Of a stretch of 64,000 nucleotides of DNA, positions 23,792 through 35,528 are shown piece after piece. The stretch spans positions 62,001 through 126,000 of the forward strand of contig NW_005178541.1 in the NCBI RefSeq assembly GCF_000350225.1, in the 5' to 3' direction. Position numbers and translations under genes: made by a program. The stretch comes from Chondrus crispus (taxonomy: Eukaryota > Rhodophyta > Florideophyceae > Gigartinales > Gigartinaceae). Each line of letters begins with the position of its first letter. The first letter of the stretch is position 1. The notes beneath the pieces are model-generated. The model was not told where the DNA came from. It did not search any database and worked only from the letters and a program-made list of their open reading frames with translations.

Positions 23792-24817
23792 TGTAGTGCA
23801 ATGTGCCTGGCAGGCCGCGAAAACAGTCCGACGGTCAAAAAAGAAGAAAAACAGCAACAGCAACAACCACTGCCGATGGCACGCGCTACGGAGCGGTCGA
23901 GACTCCCTTTCCCCTTGTGTGGGCTTGCGGCCCACGGTAGCTCGACTCCAACGGGGGGGTTAAGGAAAGATACCCGGCCCCGGAGGATAATGGTGTTAGA
24001 GACTTGTGAAGACTTGAGTGTTCGACGAGTGCGGGTTGGGCCTGTTTAGAAGAATGTAACTGCGGTTCGCTGGGTTGTAAGGCCAATGCTCGACGAGCGT
24101 CTTCAGCACCTTGAGTATAACTCAATGTCTTCGACGGGGGCTTGTTCAGCACTACCCGACGGGATCGTAACCGTGTAGCAACGCTACTACCGACGTGTTG
24201 CCCGATGGCTAAAAACACCCTCACCAGCGCGATCGCGATCGCGGTAGGCAGTACCAACTCTGTCTTATACAGTAAGACCTTCGACGGAGGCGTCGTTATG
24301 ACAGCCTTCCGACGGAACTTGAAACAGTAGCAGCGCTACACAACGTGTTGCCCGATGGCTAAAACACCTACACCGGATCGGTCGCAACCGACTCCAATGG
24401 AACCAACACAATTAGGGGAAAAATAGATGTAGAGATAGAAAAGGTAAAAGGATAAGGAAAAGGAATGGGACCTCGAGCAATAGAGGATGTCGTTAGCAGC
24501 GTAGAAGGGAAGCGCGTGGCGTGAACGGAAGCGGTCTTCGACGAAGGCGAGATCTAACTCCGGCAACTCGGGTTGTCTTTACTGACTTGGTGGTCAGAGG
24601 GCTAAGGTATATATCGCCCCGCCGGAGCCACTACAGTAGCTCTCGGCGCTAGATCCTAGATCTAATTTAATGTTAAATAACTAATATGCATCTAATTAAA
24701 ATTAATAATTGAAATAATAAAGTGAAATAATTTTCACTTGTCACCCCCCCACTTTGTCATACCCCTCAATTCCTTTTCTTTCCACCCCCTCACAGTGCAG
24801 CCGATTATTGCACTACA
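23792..24817 (-). repeat. 5' LTR of gypsy-1
   Basis: 1026 bp, same termini as the left LTR; flanked on its outer side by the GGATA target duplication at 24818-24822. Confidence 0.92.
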
Positions 24818-24822
24818 GGATA

Positions 24823-27800
24823 GGGTTGGTAACTTCTGCAGCCAGCAATTGTGACGGGCTAGCCAAATCAGGGCGTTTGGTTGTAGCAATGTATTGAACT
24901 TTGGCACGCAGACTCACTCCTTCCTCTGCCGTTTTTGGGGGAATGAGACCAGAAAGCTTGTCGCTTTGCGTCAAATTAAATATACCCGTAGCTTCGTGTC
25001 TGATATATGCACGGTTAAACATGCTCCCACTGCCAATATTCAACAACATTCTGGGTTTTGCACGAAAGTCAGATGAATGTTCTCCCTCTTCTGCGAGAAA
25101 CTGTCTTGATCCTGCACCGAATGAATCATCTACTTGGAGCATGACGATATTTGGTACTTGATTCTGATGTTCACGCCGATACAGCAGACACTTGTCGACA
25201 GTACAGCATCTCAATTTCAACTTCTCTTCGTGATGATCTCTATACGTAATGAACCAATGAAGGCCTGACTCAGGAACCCCATATAGAGGTTTGATGGCAC
25301 GGAGTACTTTGCTTTCCGGAAGATTCATCTCATGGACTGGCTCTAGGTAAACTTCCCTTTCGAGTTTAGACTTGCTCTGTACGTATGCCTGAGTGATGTC
25401 TCGAATATACGCTTCACCCTCGGGATGCATTACAGCAATAGTCAACGCTATACGTTCTCCCATCTTAGAAATTGTAGGCGCTTTTGTCGGAATGTTCCGT
25501 GCACTGAAGTCCCGATAATTATGAGCAACCAGCCTGGATTTTTCCATGATTGATCCATCCTCCTTTGGCTTCAATGAATCTACCCATCTTGTGCCGTATA
25601 TTCTGCAGCCCTTAGGTACGGAGTCGCGGTTGACGACTTCAAACACATTCTCATCGAACAGTCCTTTTACTTCCCTCGCCCTCGACTGCTCAAACGTATG
25701 CGCGTTGTTTGGTAACGTATACATGCATTGATTGCCACCAAATATTACGTTAATCAAGTCCTGAGAGGGTTGTATATCGCCAATAGGAACGGTCTTAACG
25801 ACATGTGAGCGAAAAATTCGACGACCATGCGGAAGCTGTACAACAACAGTGTCCCCATCCTTGGATACAAATTTGAAAGGACCTTGCCAAGTTTTGGATG
25901 TTACACGAAAAACAGGTACTGAAGCACCAAACTGGAGCTTGTCTAGATCTTCATGTTATTTGCCATAAGGACCTCGGTACTTCAAACCAAAGCTTACTTT
26001 CTTTTGAGCGTGATGTTTCTGAACCTCTCTCATAGCACTGTCATTGGCACCAGCACGACAAACTTGGCTTGTGGCAGGCATTTGGCACAATCCCTCTGGA
26101 CCGACATTGTTATTAACACTGTATATGGCCATTTGAAGGATATTCTCCCTTGAAAGAGACGGCAGTTCACTCTCTAGCTTAGTAAATGCGGCCAGTAACG
26201 GTCCATGATACCTCTCAACATGCGACATGGTGCTCGGACTTTTAATCGGAGCTTCCAGTAGTTCGATTCCCTCAGCCGCTGCTAATCCTCTGAACTCCTT
26301 AGCTACGAAGTTAGATCCTTGATAAATACGAAGATAATCTGGAGGTCCGAGGTAAACATTCGACCAGCACCGAGTTATAGCATCCCATGTGTCTGCGGCT
26401 GACATGCTGCGAAGAAACATCGCTGCTCCGACTTTCCAGGATTCATCAACGACGTGGAGTACTGGTTTTTGATGAATATACATCACATCAACAACAACAA
26501 TACTGTTGAAATTTAACTCATCCGTACCAACAGTCAAACGGAAACGTTTCGGCCTAGACGAGAATTCAGAACAGGTCTTACAGCGCTTCGTGATATCATC
26601 GATAACATGTCTTACGAATTTGTTCATCTCCTCAGGACGAGCACGTTTCAGAATATTACTCAGGGCAGATACTGAAGGATGACCGAACGAACGGTGGAGC
26701 TTTAATAGCTCAGATGTCGTGTGTAGAACAGAATCTGGACACCATCGATGGTACAGGAAACCATTTTCGTACACTAGCTTATGCTCATTTCCAAGAAATG
26801 TCATGCAGTTTCGCTGAATGCTCAAGTCAATTCCAATGCGTTTGATGTCAGATAAAGAAAGTAGAGATGGTATTTCGTCGTTGTCCATGACTTTGAACGT
26901 CACATCCGCCATAATCTTCAGATCACGAAACGGAATAGAAATTAGGGTCGTGCCGAGTGCTTTTTGTTTCCCGCCTATACCACGCACCAAACAAGCTCGA
27001 GATTTTTCAATAGCGGCAGGTATCCCATTCTCTCTACAGTATGCCCGGTATTGCGTAAGACTGATAACGCTGGAACGATTGGCGCCAGTATCAATCAAGA
27101 CCCCCTTGAAAGTTCTGTTCGATTCTGAGTCATCTTGCAGAATATAGTTTTTTTCATCCGTCTCGTACGGTCAAGTATAAATCCACAGCTATGGGCAAAT
27201 GCCTTGTTCGCAAGGACTTCTTCCAAATCCGAATTAACGTCAGCAATTTCTTCTGCCATCATGGCAGTGTCCAATCCTTGATCGCTTTCGTCATCCATTA
27301 CACCAGGTGATTCTCCTAGGAACTCGTCTACGAACTCTGCGACATCATCAGCAGCCAGATACGTATCATCTCTCTTGTGCTTCTCGAGGGCATCTGCAAT
27401 CTCCTTTTCCGAGTGGAACTTCCACTCCCGGTGATTTTGTCCGCACACATAACAGCCTTTGATCGATGCAAGCTTCCTTCTTAACTCGTTTTTCAATTTG
27501 GATCTTCCCTTTCGCTGCGGAAAGCCAACTCTTCGTTGCGCTTGACCACGATATCGCTGACCAAGCCCGTAGTTCAGATCGTCACTTTCATCGTCCTCCG
27601 CTACGTACGATCCAGCAGAATTGGGCTCGCTGGATAACAAAGCCGCTAACCTTTGACTAGCCTCGTGAGATGTATTCGGTACTTTCTCCCGGAGAGCCCT
27701 TGCAACCTGCGGAATATCTGTGGCAGACACAAACTGATCCTTCAAGAACCTATCCTTTCCGTAGTCAGCATGAAATTGTCTCTGTGTCATGCTCGAGTAA

Positions 27801-28366
27801 GCAAACAGATCCCTGAACGCAGCTGCTTCTGATTTCTCCGGACTTTTGCGCATCCATGCCGTCAGACTTGCCGTCTGTCAGTCACGGAGTAATCTAGACC
27901 TTTGTTTCTCAGAAGTATATGTAGCGATTAATCCATCTATGACTTCGTCATATGTCTTAGCCTCCTTCACGTTTGAAGCATAATATGCTAGTGTGGGTCC
28001 CGATAGCATCACGACGATACCCTTCAGCATTTGATCTGAGTCCAAGTCGCACATTCGACATGACATCTCATACACCTCAATGTTGCCAAGCAAATTCTCG
28101 TCCAAGCCACCACTATACTTTTCGCGACCACCGTTCGCCTTCATCAAACCAGACAGTCCCGGAGAGTATGACACTCGATCTCCAGACGTAGCGCTACTGC
28201 GCACGAGTGAAACATTCTTGTGCCTGGATTCACTCCATTCACGATTGGATGCCACCTCGGCCGCTTGTACCGCAACTTCAGCAGCTGGAACAGCTACATC
28301 TGCATGACTCTCACGTGATGCCGAGGCCACAGGTGCACCAGGTCGGTCAGAACCGTCGTCACCCAA
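24823..28366 (-). pseudogene. copia-A gag, protease, integrase and reverse transcriptase
   Basis: Gag at about 27.1-28.4 kb, including a Cys/His stretch CYVCGQNHREWKFH. Protease motif MIDTGANRSSV near 27.09 kb. Integrase from about 26.8 to 25.8 kb, with the zinc region LKLHRSFGHPSVSAL, KTCSEF and core IVVVDVMYIHQ. Reverse transcriptase at 24.8-25.7 kb, with GTRWVDSLKPKEDG, AYVQSKSKLEREVYLEP, KPLYGVPESGLHW and the active-site region MLQVDD. Gene order PR-IN-RT-RH is diagnostic of copia. A leader frame (VGIQNLEVNEILRVRKVLLK) lies at 28.8-29.05 kb. Fossil. Confidence 0.87.
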
Positions 28367-29278
28367 TGGACAATTCTCTGCTTCCCAACAAGCAATTGTA
28401 GCAAGTTGGGAGGGACAGAAGGGTAAACTCTGTTATAATCAACAAGCTTTAGTTGAACGTGTTCTCTCTTCTCTCTGTTTTTCTCATTATCCTTCCCTCA
28501 CCTTTTGTGTCTACTTCTAAATGTCGATGGCCTATATAGACTTTTGTCAATACTCTACAGCATGGCAAACTATCCCTCAGTTTCTCCTTAGACCTTTCCA
28601 GACGTCCCCAACGTTGTGTGTATTGTCGTTATGGAACTCGCGATTGAAGGGAGGCGTGCTTGGCAGTCTAGAGTATTCCAGGATATTACATCTAGAGTTG
28701 TAAAGGTATGCCTTCTTTTCTTATCTGCCCAATCTCCGCATTTGCCATCGTGGCATTTGTCACAGGTATTAATTTTTGGGAATATTTTCTAGACTTTTCC
28801 AGTCACTGCTGGATTCGGATGACACATCCAACAGCAATAAGCGCTTTCTTTCTATAAGAACCTCTTACACTTGACACATGAACGCCATTCTTAAGTAAAA
28901 CCTTCCTGACTCTCAAAATCTCATTCACCTCTAGATTCTGAATACCAACTGGCGAAAAGTCAGTGGTGAAGTCTCCCCATACAACCTGTGGTCTAGGCTT
29001 TTCGATATGACGATATGCACTGCACCAAATGTTCGCGTACTCAGCTAGTTTAATCTTTTAGTCGGCCCATTCCGCGTCCTCCGCACCTTCTAAGGGAGGA
29101 GCAGGATCCTCAGTTACGCGTTACGCGTTCAGGTACATGTGTCAAATTTGGATTCTCTTCTTGTAGCGGTTGCCCCTCTTGAGACTGCTCTGGAGTAGGA
29201 TTCGGTTCCTCTCCTCCAACCATTATCAATCTGCCCGCCCCTTGAAAATGCGAGCTATAGTTTCTGGAGTTATATAAC
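28367..29278 (-). other. copia-A leader region
   Basis: Between gag and the 5' LTR. Holds two short coding-like frames (about 29.22-29.10 kb and 29.05-28.81 kb), the second basic and helical. The 5' LTR is followed on the minus strand by GTTATATAACTCC, a possible half-tRNA type primer site, uncertain. Confidence 0.4.
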
Positions 29279-29872
29279 TGTTGCACTTTTCCAATTCAAA
29301 GAAGTAGACAGTAGTACCAACCAGTGGTTCAGATAGAAATTGAACAGAATAACTGAAGCCCTACCCTCGCGTTATTTCAGGACCTAGTCAGTCCGGAGTA
29401 ATCGCCAAGTTTTGGTATCCAAGTCGCTGTTATTTCAGGATCAGGACGACCCGGAGTAATCAGCCGATTGAGTCTGCACTCGCGTGAGTCCAACCGCGGC
29501 GAGCCCGTGGGTCAGAATTCAGGCGAACGGATTCTAAGACAGTTGTCTTAGTTGCAAGAAATTGCGTCCTCTCGGATAAAGCTAATGCTGATGTTTATTC
29601 TTCCTTACCCTTTTTCTTCTGGAGCTCTAAGCTATACTTCGAGCTACCTTATACGTAAATCAAGGGTACGTTACTCATGGACTAGAAAGAAGAGTAGATA
29701 ATTCCCCTTTTGGATTAGAGTACCCACTGATGCGAATAGACAGTCCCTTAAATCAAAGTACATGCAGAGAAGAGAATTCCAATAATTTCACTAGGCATAC
29801 CAGCAAATCAGGCACGTCATAGGTCAACCACATCTTAGTGATTTCTACTTCAGGTATCCTTGGTCAGCGACA
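29279..29872 (-). repeat. 5' LTR of copia-A
   Basis: 594 bp, matching the left LTR. Outer end ...GCGACA next to TGGTG at 29873-29877. Confidence 0.9.
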
Positions 29873-29899
29873 TGGTGAGGGTGCGAGGTAGGGTCCATG
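29873..29899 (-). pseudogene. First codons of the CHY/RING gene
   Basis: On the minus strand the ATG at 29899 starts MDPTSHPHH. The same histidine run continues at 8265 on the other side of copia-A (HHHHDHPEPSSP). The 5-bp TGGTG duplication lies inside the CAC-repeat histidine codons. This places the start codon of the host gene about 21.6 kb away from its body. The frame is also open upstream, but that stretch is a low-complexity proline-rich frame and more likely promoter or leader. Confidence 0.75.
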
Positions 29900-30498
29900 G
29901 CAAAATGGAATTTGTCGCGGTTCCCACAAGAGAGCTCCGGGTGACATGCAAGCTCTGTGCCAAGTCGCTTGGTGGTGAAGGCGGGCAAGCCCGGGGGCGA
30001 GTTGACGGCCAAGGCGATAAGTGGGTATGCGGACATGACACGCCTAGGGCCGGGGGTAAAGGAAGGGGGAAGGAATATGGGAGGAGAGAGCGGGGGATGG
30101 AGGGGGCTGGATTGAGATATGAAACGAAAGATATGGAAGGGATGGAGGGTGCGGGGAGAGACTGTCGGTGTCGATGTTTGGAGGATGAAGCGGTGGCGGG
30201 GACAAAAGCATGTCGGAGGATGTGTGTTGGTCACGGTACTGAGGAGGTGAGGAAGGTGGTGATGGGCCGTGGTGGTCGGGCGCGAGGTAGGGGTGGCGGG
30301 GAGGAGGGGACGTGGGGATTTTGGGGGGGAAGGGGGGGTGGCGGGGAGGAGGGGACGTGGGGATTTTGGGGGGGAAGGGGGTGGCGGGGAGGAGGGGACG
30401 TGGTCATATTTGGGAGGGGGAAGGGGGGTTGGTGGCGGGAGGAAGGGAGCGAGGGCGGGGTGGTTCACAGGAAAGGGATTTCGGCGAAGCCACTTCAT
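29900..30498. promoter_or_regulatory. Purine/pyrimidine-skewed upstream region of the CHY/RING gene
   Basis: The plus strand is G- and A-rich. Between about 30290 and 30425 a unit of about 44 bp (GGCGGGGAGGAGGGGACGTG followed by a run of seven or more G) is repeated two to three times. The long open frame on each strand (Pro-rich on minus, Gly-rich on plus) reflects this composition. As the immediate upstream DNA of the gene it probably held its promoter and could form G-quadruplexes. Confidence 0.4.
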
Positions 30499-30555
30499 CA
30501 TCGATCATGAACTAGAGAGCAGCCTCCCTGGCTTCTCTCCATTTCATGATCGATG
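30499..30555. repeat. 57-bp hairpin
   Basis: Arms CATCGATCATGAA (30499-30511) and TTCATGATCGATG (30543-30555) are perfectly complementary. Between them GAGAG/CTCTC and AGCC/GGCT pair further around a short loop. Function unknown; it could be a transposon end or an RNA structure. Confidence 0.6.
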
Positions 30556-31116
30556 CCAAGGAGGCATTTGATTTCAAAAAGCTGAACTCTGGGTACCCTT
30601 CTGCCGTCCGGTGGTGTTCCGTTTCCTAAACAGAGTGTAAAATGCTAGCAAACGACTGTCGCAAATTTCACGTGGGCGTCGAGGCGGGGGAGAGCCGAGT
30701 TGTGCAATTGCTTGGCCAGACAAAAGCGCCCCACTGCTATCGTGGCTCAGCGGGCGCGGGCCTCCCCACCGAAGGCTTAAACATCCAAGACAAGGCGATC
30801 TGGACCGCCCCGAACTGCTCATGTATGCGAGAAAAGGCCCCGCGCGTTGGTGATACGGTGACTGCGAAGGGCGCCGGAGGTTTGACCCCCCTCCACAAGC
30901 AGAAGGTCGAGAATAGGAGGCGCCAAACCGCGGCTTTTCACAGTCGTCCAATGCATGCGGCATGGCGGCTCGTTAAGGTAGTGGCAGTGACCTGCATCCT
31001 AGACTACATGCGCTAGCAAGCCCAGCGAGGAGACCGAGCCTTGATAGGACTTGCGCGTTCCCACCGCCAACCCACGCTGGTTTCGGCCACGATGATCAGG
31101 TAAAAACACAGGCTAA
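30556..31116. other. No recognisable gene
   Basis: Open frames on both strands (30642-31016 plus, 30574-30963 minus) overlap each other antisense and show no family motif. This should be 3' flank of the second Harbinger element. Confidence 0.3.
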
Positions 31117-31504
31117 CTACTTTCGACTTCTTTTTCGGAGGCCCTCTGCATCTATCACCGGTGGTCTCGATAGGCCCCTTCTTTCTATTATGTCAACCAT
31201 GCTCCTCCGTTTTCTAGACAGCTCACGACGCGCTTCCTTGATATTCGCCACAATCTCTGCGGCGTCATCCTTCATCCTGCGATACCAACCCTGCTCATCG
31301 CCCTCCAGTTCGGCCAATTCTTCCCCAGTAATACTTCTCGTAATCCACACATCTGCACGATCGAGAACAAAATTATGCAACTTCATAGAAAGAACAATTA
31401 AACGCGTGTTAGTGTGTAGCAAAAAACTGAGTTGGCTCAAGATCCTCTACTTACCGACTAGCATCCCAAAAGCTTGCTTTACATGCATTCGGAGGGAAGA
31501 ATGA
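31117..31504 (-). pseudogene. Harbinger-B transposase, C-terminal part
   Basis: Contains HSSLRMHVKQAFGMLVGK just right of 31440 and, after a short break, LIVLSMKLHNFVLDRADVW and a basic C-terminus. These match the last third of the Harbinger at 2446-3756 (HSSLRMDVEQSFGMLVNK, MKLHNFCLENKDG). The acidic residue expected at the family Glu is Lys (HVKQ) here. The stretch between the two motifs is shorter than in the other copy and contains GTAAGT. A tiny intron is possible, but the obvious acceptor does not keep frame. Separated from the rest of the gene by copia-B. Confidence 0.8.
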
Positions 31505-31534
31505 TGTGGTGCAAGATCGATGCCGTCCGTTTAC

Positions 31535-34500
31535 GGGCCCTGAGATGGACTTTCTGTCCATTATGTCCGCTGCGAAGTCCGCGTCTGCATACGAGACGAG
31601 AAGGTCCTGATTCGACTCTTTGCTGGTGCACGTGTCAGCTCGGAAGGTGAGTCCTGTCGTGGGGGTACGTTTTAGGTACCTTATCAGTCGCATTAACGCG
31701 CTCAAATGCCTCTGTGTAGGCTTGTTGGCCGCGACGGCGAGTCGGTTTGTCAGGAAATATATGTCAGGCCGGGTGGAGTCGGCGACATATCGGAGGTCCC
31801 CAATTAATTGTTGGTATTTTTTGAGGGTTTCCATTTGGATCTCATCGGTATCCGTTGGCTTGTGAAGCATTACTCCGTCGCAGTACGGAGTTTCCTTGCC
31901 GTTGCACTGTGTCATGTCTGCTTGTTCAACTATGTAGTTGATTGCATTGGGCTGGGAGACATGGATGTCTCCATTTGTGTTTCGATGTACAGTCCATCCT
32001 AGGAATGTTTTGTGCTCTCCTAGAAACTTGATGTTGTACGCTTTGGCCGATGCTTTTGCGAACTCCTCCTTGATCTCGGCTTTTGACGCGACTACAGTAA
32101 AATCGTCCATGCTTACTGCGGCTATGATGAGGTCCTTTCCAATTTTTTTGACCAAATGCAGAGGTCAGCTTCGCTTTGTTGGAACTTGCTTTTGCGTAGT
32201 AGGTCGAATACTTCTGTCAGGTAGGTGTGTCCTGCAGAGGGCGTCCCATAGATGTTCATGTTCAACTTGCCCCCTTGGAATGGATGCTTGTATGTGCCGT
32301 TGAAACGGGGTGGTTGTTTCACGTACACTTTTTCGCTGCCGTTGTGTGCGAATTTCTCATGTAGATATGCTGACTTGATATCGATGTGCTCTACGTGCAT
32401 GCGGTGTGTTGCTGCTATGCCGAACAGTTTCCTTATAGTTGTTTTATCTGCCATGTAAGTTGTCGGTTTGGCAGGGTCAAAGTGCTTGTGTGGCACCATC
32501 TTGTCTCCGCGTGCTGAGCAGCGCGCATTCTCGATGCTATTTCTCCTGCGCTGTTCCTCTTTTATCGGTATCCCATTTTTAGAGGTATGAGTTTTCCTTT
32601 TTTGGGGAGGTTGGCATCTGGTGTCCACTGTACGACGTTCATTGTGTCTAGATTTTCCAATTCCTCGTTGTGTGCCTTTTCCCACTCTGCTGCGTCGGGA
32701 TATTTTTTGGTTTGGGTTGTGCTAGGCGGGGCTGGTGTTGTGCGTGTCACTCGTGTGGGTGTGCGATGTGGTGTAAACGCCTTCCTCGCGTGTGTGCATG
32801 ACGCTGCGGGGTCAGTGGCTCTGTGGTAGGGTTGGAAGTTGACACAGCGCACTCTTCGAGGCTTGTTGGTTTTTGTTTCAAGTACCATGATGTGGTACTC
32901 GTCTATCGCATGTAAGTATGTCGCGGGGGTGGCTCTTGGGGCGAGTTTGGATATTTGTTTCCTGTTAGCCAGTTCGGAGATTGTCCCGAGTTGCCCGAAT
33001 AGGAGGAATTGGTGGACTCTGGGGGTGGTGTTGGTCCACGTTGTGTATGGCAGAGAGTTGGTGGAGTGGTGTAGTATGTTATTATACTTGAACGCTGCGT
33101 CTCTGACGGCGTCTTCCCAGTGAGTTTTGGGGAGACCACTATGGTGCAGCGCTGCTCTTGCAGAATCCATCAGGGTTCCGTTGATCCTTTCTGCTATGCC
33201 GTTCTGTTGGGGTGTGTGCGGCGCTGTAGTGCTGTGCATTACATTTTGTGAGCGATACATTCTGTTGGCATATTCGGATATATATTCTTTAGCGTTGTCC
33301 GTGTGTAACAGCTTTGGCTTGCATCCATTCCTTTGTTTGAGTGCTGTAAGTATTTTGTCCAGTCGGTGCGGTGTCAGCTCGTGATTCCAAGAAGTCGACA
33401 ATGAGGTATCTTGATTTCGTGTCAATTATCGTGAGTATGTACTTGTTTCCTTGGCGTGAGGGCGGGTTGAACGGTCGGCATATGTCACTGCTGAACGCTG
33501 CTCCTACTGGGTACCTGTGCGTGGTTGGGTAGTGCGGGGCCGGTTGTTGTTTCGCGGCTGCGCAGCTCGAGCAGGCGATGCGTGGAGGTCTTTGCCTCAA
33601 CGTGGGTGGGAGGTTGGGCAAGAGGCCAAGCTTTACCATTTTTTGCAGCGTGGCGGGGCGTATGTGATTGAAGATCACATGGTAATGGTGGAAGTCCCGT
33701 TCGACTGCGGGGTGTGCCGCAGTGTACGGCGGCGCCGCAGGGTTGTGCGCTACATGCAGGGGTGTTCTTTTTACTGTCGGCGCCACGTGTCCGAGTGTTG
33801 GTATGCGGCTTGGTTTAGGTTTGGCCGTCGTCCTATTCTTTTGCTCTCGGTGCTTTCGTGGGAGTAATTTTTCTTGCGGGGGCGGTTGTTGCTGCCATGA
33901 TATTTCCTTTCTCCACGGGCACTTGCAGGTAGTACATCCCCTTGGAGAATTTTGCTTTGGCTACAGTCTGCGGTGGGCTCATGCTCGTATCTAGGATGAG
34001 TGCTTGCGTGGGTGTGAATCTGACTTCTCCCCATTGCACTGCAATGTCGTGTACGGGGAGCAAGTTGGCGCGCAGTGCGGGGTTGGCAATGACAGGGATC
34101 CGTATCTGTCTATTCGTACGGGTCGGGATGTGGAGCATCCCCTGATATGTGGCGGGAGGGGTTGTTTTGGTGGCCGTGTTAGTGCGTATTATTCGGCGTA
34201 GTGGCCTCATGTGACGTGTTGGTTTTTGGACATGAGACGGGTGGGCTCCTGAGTCGAGGACATACTGCTTACCTTCAGGTTCTTCCTCCTCGAGGGCCTG
34301 GTATACAGTGTTATCGTCATACTCGTCGTATGCATTGGCGAGTTGTCCTGTGGTGGTCTGGCGCTGCGGGTGGGTGCTGCGCGCGGGGGGCCGCTTGTGG
34401 TCAATGGGGGTGGTCCATTGCTTACTGCGGGGCGTTGAGGTGGTCGTGCCTTGGTGAGGCAGAGGATTTTGGCGGGGCGGATCGGTGCGCCATTGGGCTT

Positions 34501-35525
34501 GCCGTGGTTGGTATGGGGCGCCTCTCCCTGGCCTTCTGCCGTGTGTGCCGGGTGGCGGGAGCGGGGTGTTGATCTCTGGTGCCCATGGTGCCGGGTGGGG
34601 CATGCCTTGTGGATCTTTGTCGCGCTTGGCCTGCTTTTCTTCGTCTCGCACTTGTACTGCTTTCAGGCGTTGTGCGAGATTATTGATGTTGGTGGGGACT
34701 GTGTTGTTTGCGATCCACATGTCCGCAAGGTTGCCGAATGACGGGTACGAGCTGAGGTCGTTGATTATGAAGTCAATGGTGACTGCTTCATCTTGTTGGA
34801 TACTGGGGTATCGGGCCATTCGCATTTTCATCCGGATTGTCTCGTGTTGCGCGATGTACTCTTCCAGATCTCCCCCTGCCGTCAGCTTGGTTCGCTGGGC
34901 TTCCTGTTTCAAGGTGAGGTGCGTAGTCAGGGTGGAGTCCGTGAAGTGGGCCGTGATTTCGGGGACCAGTTGCCGCGGTGTGACGGTGGACTCTAGATCT
35001 ATCGTACTTGCGAGATTGAATGGCAGGCTTGTCCTTATGGTCATGCGCAAGAATGCGCATTTTCTCCTGTAGATGGGATGATGCGGGCTTGTGATGGTCG
35101 GCGGTGGTGCAGTGTCATCAAGGGCTGCCTCGACATTGTTGATGATAGCGATGTCTTGCAATGTTTGTTTCCATATGCCGGAATTGGTCCCGTCGCTGAG
35201 GAGAGCGGGGAGGTGACCAAGCATTTTTGTTTCTATCGACGAAGTTGTGGGTTCCATTTTTTGCGTTGAAGACTTGGCGATCGGGGTGGGCTCGACCCGG
35301 TGTTGCGGAGCTGTGGTTTCCTGCTCTACGGTGGTGTCCGGAGCGGTTTCTTCGGGCTCTACAGCGGTGGCCGGAGCTCTTACAAGGGCCTCTACGCGCG
35401 TGCGCGGACTTGGTACGGGGGCGACGGGGCTGGTGGGTGCCGTGGTGTTGTCATCTTGACCTGGTCCGGGGCGATATTCGAGGTGCCTTTGATCGTCTTG
35501 CAGTGGGGCGATTTTCGGGTCCATT
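31535..35525 (-). pseudogene. copia-B gag-pol
   Basis: Gag starts at ATG 35524 (MDPKIAPLQDDQRHLEY) and spans about 1.2 kb with a UBN2-like middle (YIAQHETIRMKMRMARYPS). Protease near 34.27 kb (YVLDSGAHPSHV). Integrase around 33.0-33.8 kb (IACSSCAAAKQQ, GAAFSSDICRPF, PQQNGIAERINGTLMDSARA). Reverse transcriptase at 31.8-32.6 kb (IDIKSAYLHEKF, AVSMDDFTVV). RNase H start near 31.6 kb (VSYADADFAADIMDRKSISG). The gag ATG lies about four bases after the 5' LTR. Fossil. Confidence 0.82.
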
Positions 35526-35528
35526 ATC

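Larger units (their letters stand above)
9510..24817 (-). mobile_element. Ty3/gypsy element (gypsy-1), 15.3 kb, nested in copia-A
   Basis: LTRs are 1026 bp each (9510-10535 and 23792-24817), with target duplication GGATA at 9505-9509 and 24818-24822. The LTRs carry 11-bp inverted ends, TGTAGTGCAAT. Sense order on the minus strand is gag, protease, reverse transcriptase, RNase H, integrase, chromodomain-like tail, then 6.4 kb of sequence without a recognised gene before the 3' LTR. The LTRs differ at about 25 positions (roughly 2.4 percent), so the copy is slightly younger than or similar in age to its copia host, as nesting requires. It is broken, with about half a dozen lesions, but structurally complete at both ends. 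Confidence 0.93.
8266..29872 (-). mobile_element. Ty1/copia element (copia-A), with a gypsy element inside
   Basis: An LTR retrotransposon on the minus strand. Both LTRs are 594 bp (8266-8859 and 29279-29872) and the target duplication is TGGTG (8261-8265 and 29873-29877). Its own length without the nested element is about 6.3 kb. In sense order it has leader and gag frames, a zinc-knuckle region, protease, integrase, reverse transcriptase and RNase H, the copia order. The host site is the histidine repeat of the CHY/RING gene. The LTRs differ at roughly 16 positions (about 2.7 percent), so the insertion is fairly young. The element is broken by the nested gypsy copy and by about three further lesions. 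Confidence 0.92.

Noticed and set aside
29860-30510. Gly-rich plus and Pro-rich minus frames of over 200 codons
   Set aside because: Both stem from the G-rich tandem repeat; no domain, and composition explains the openness.
31400-31455. Tiny intron in Harbinger-B starting GTAAGT
   Set aside because: The nearest CAG acceptor gives about 28 bases and the wrong frame; a lesion is as likely.
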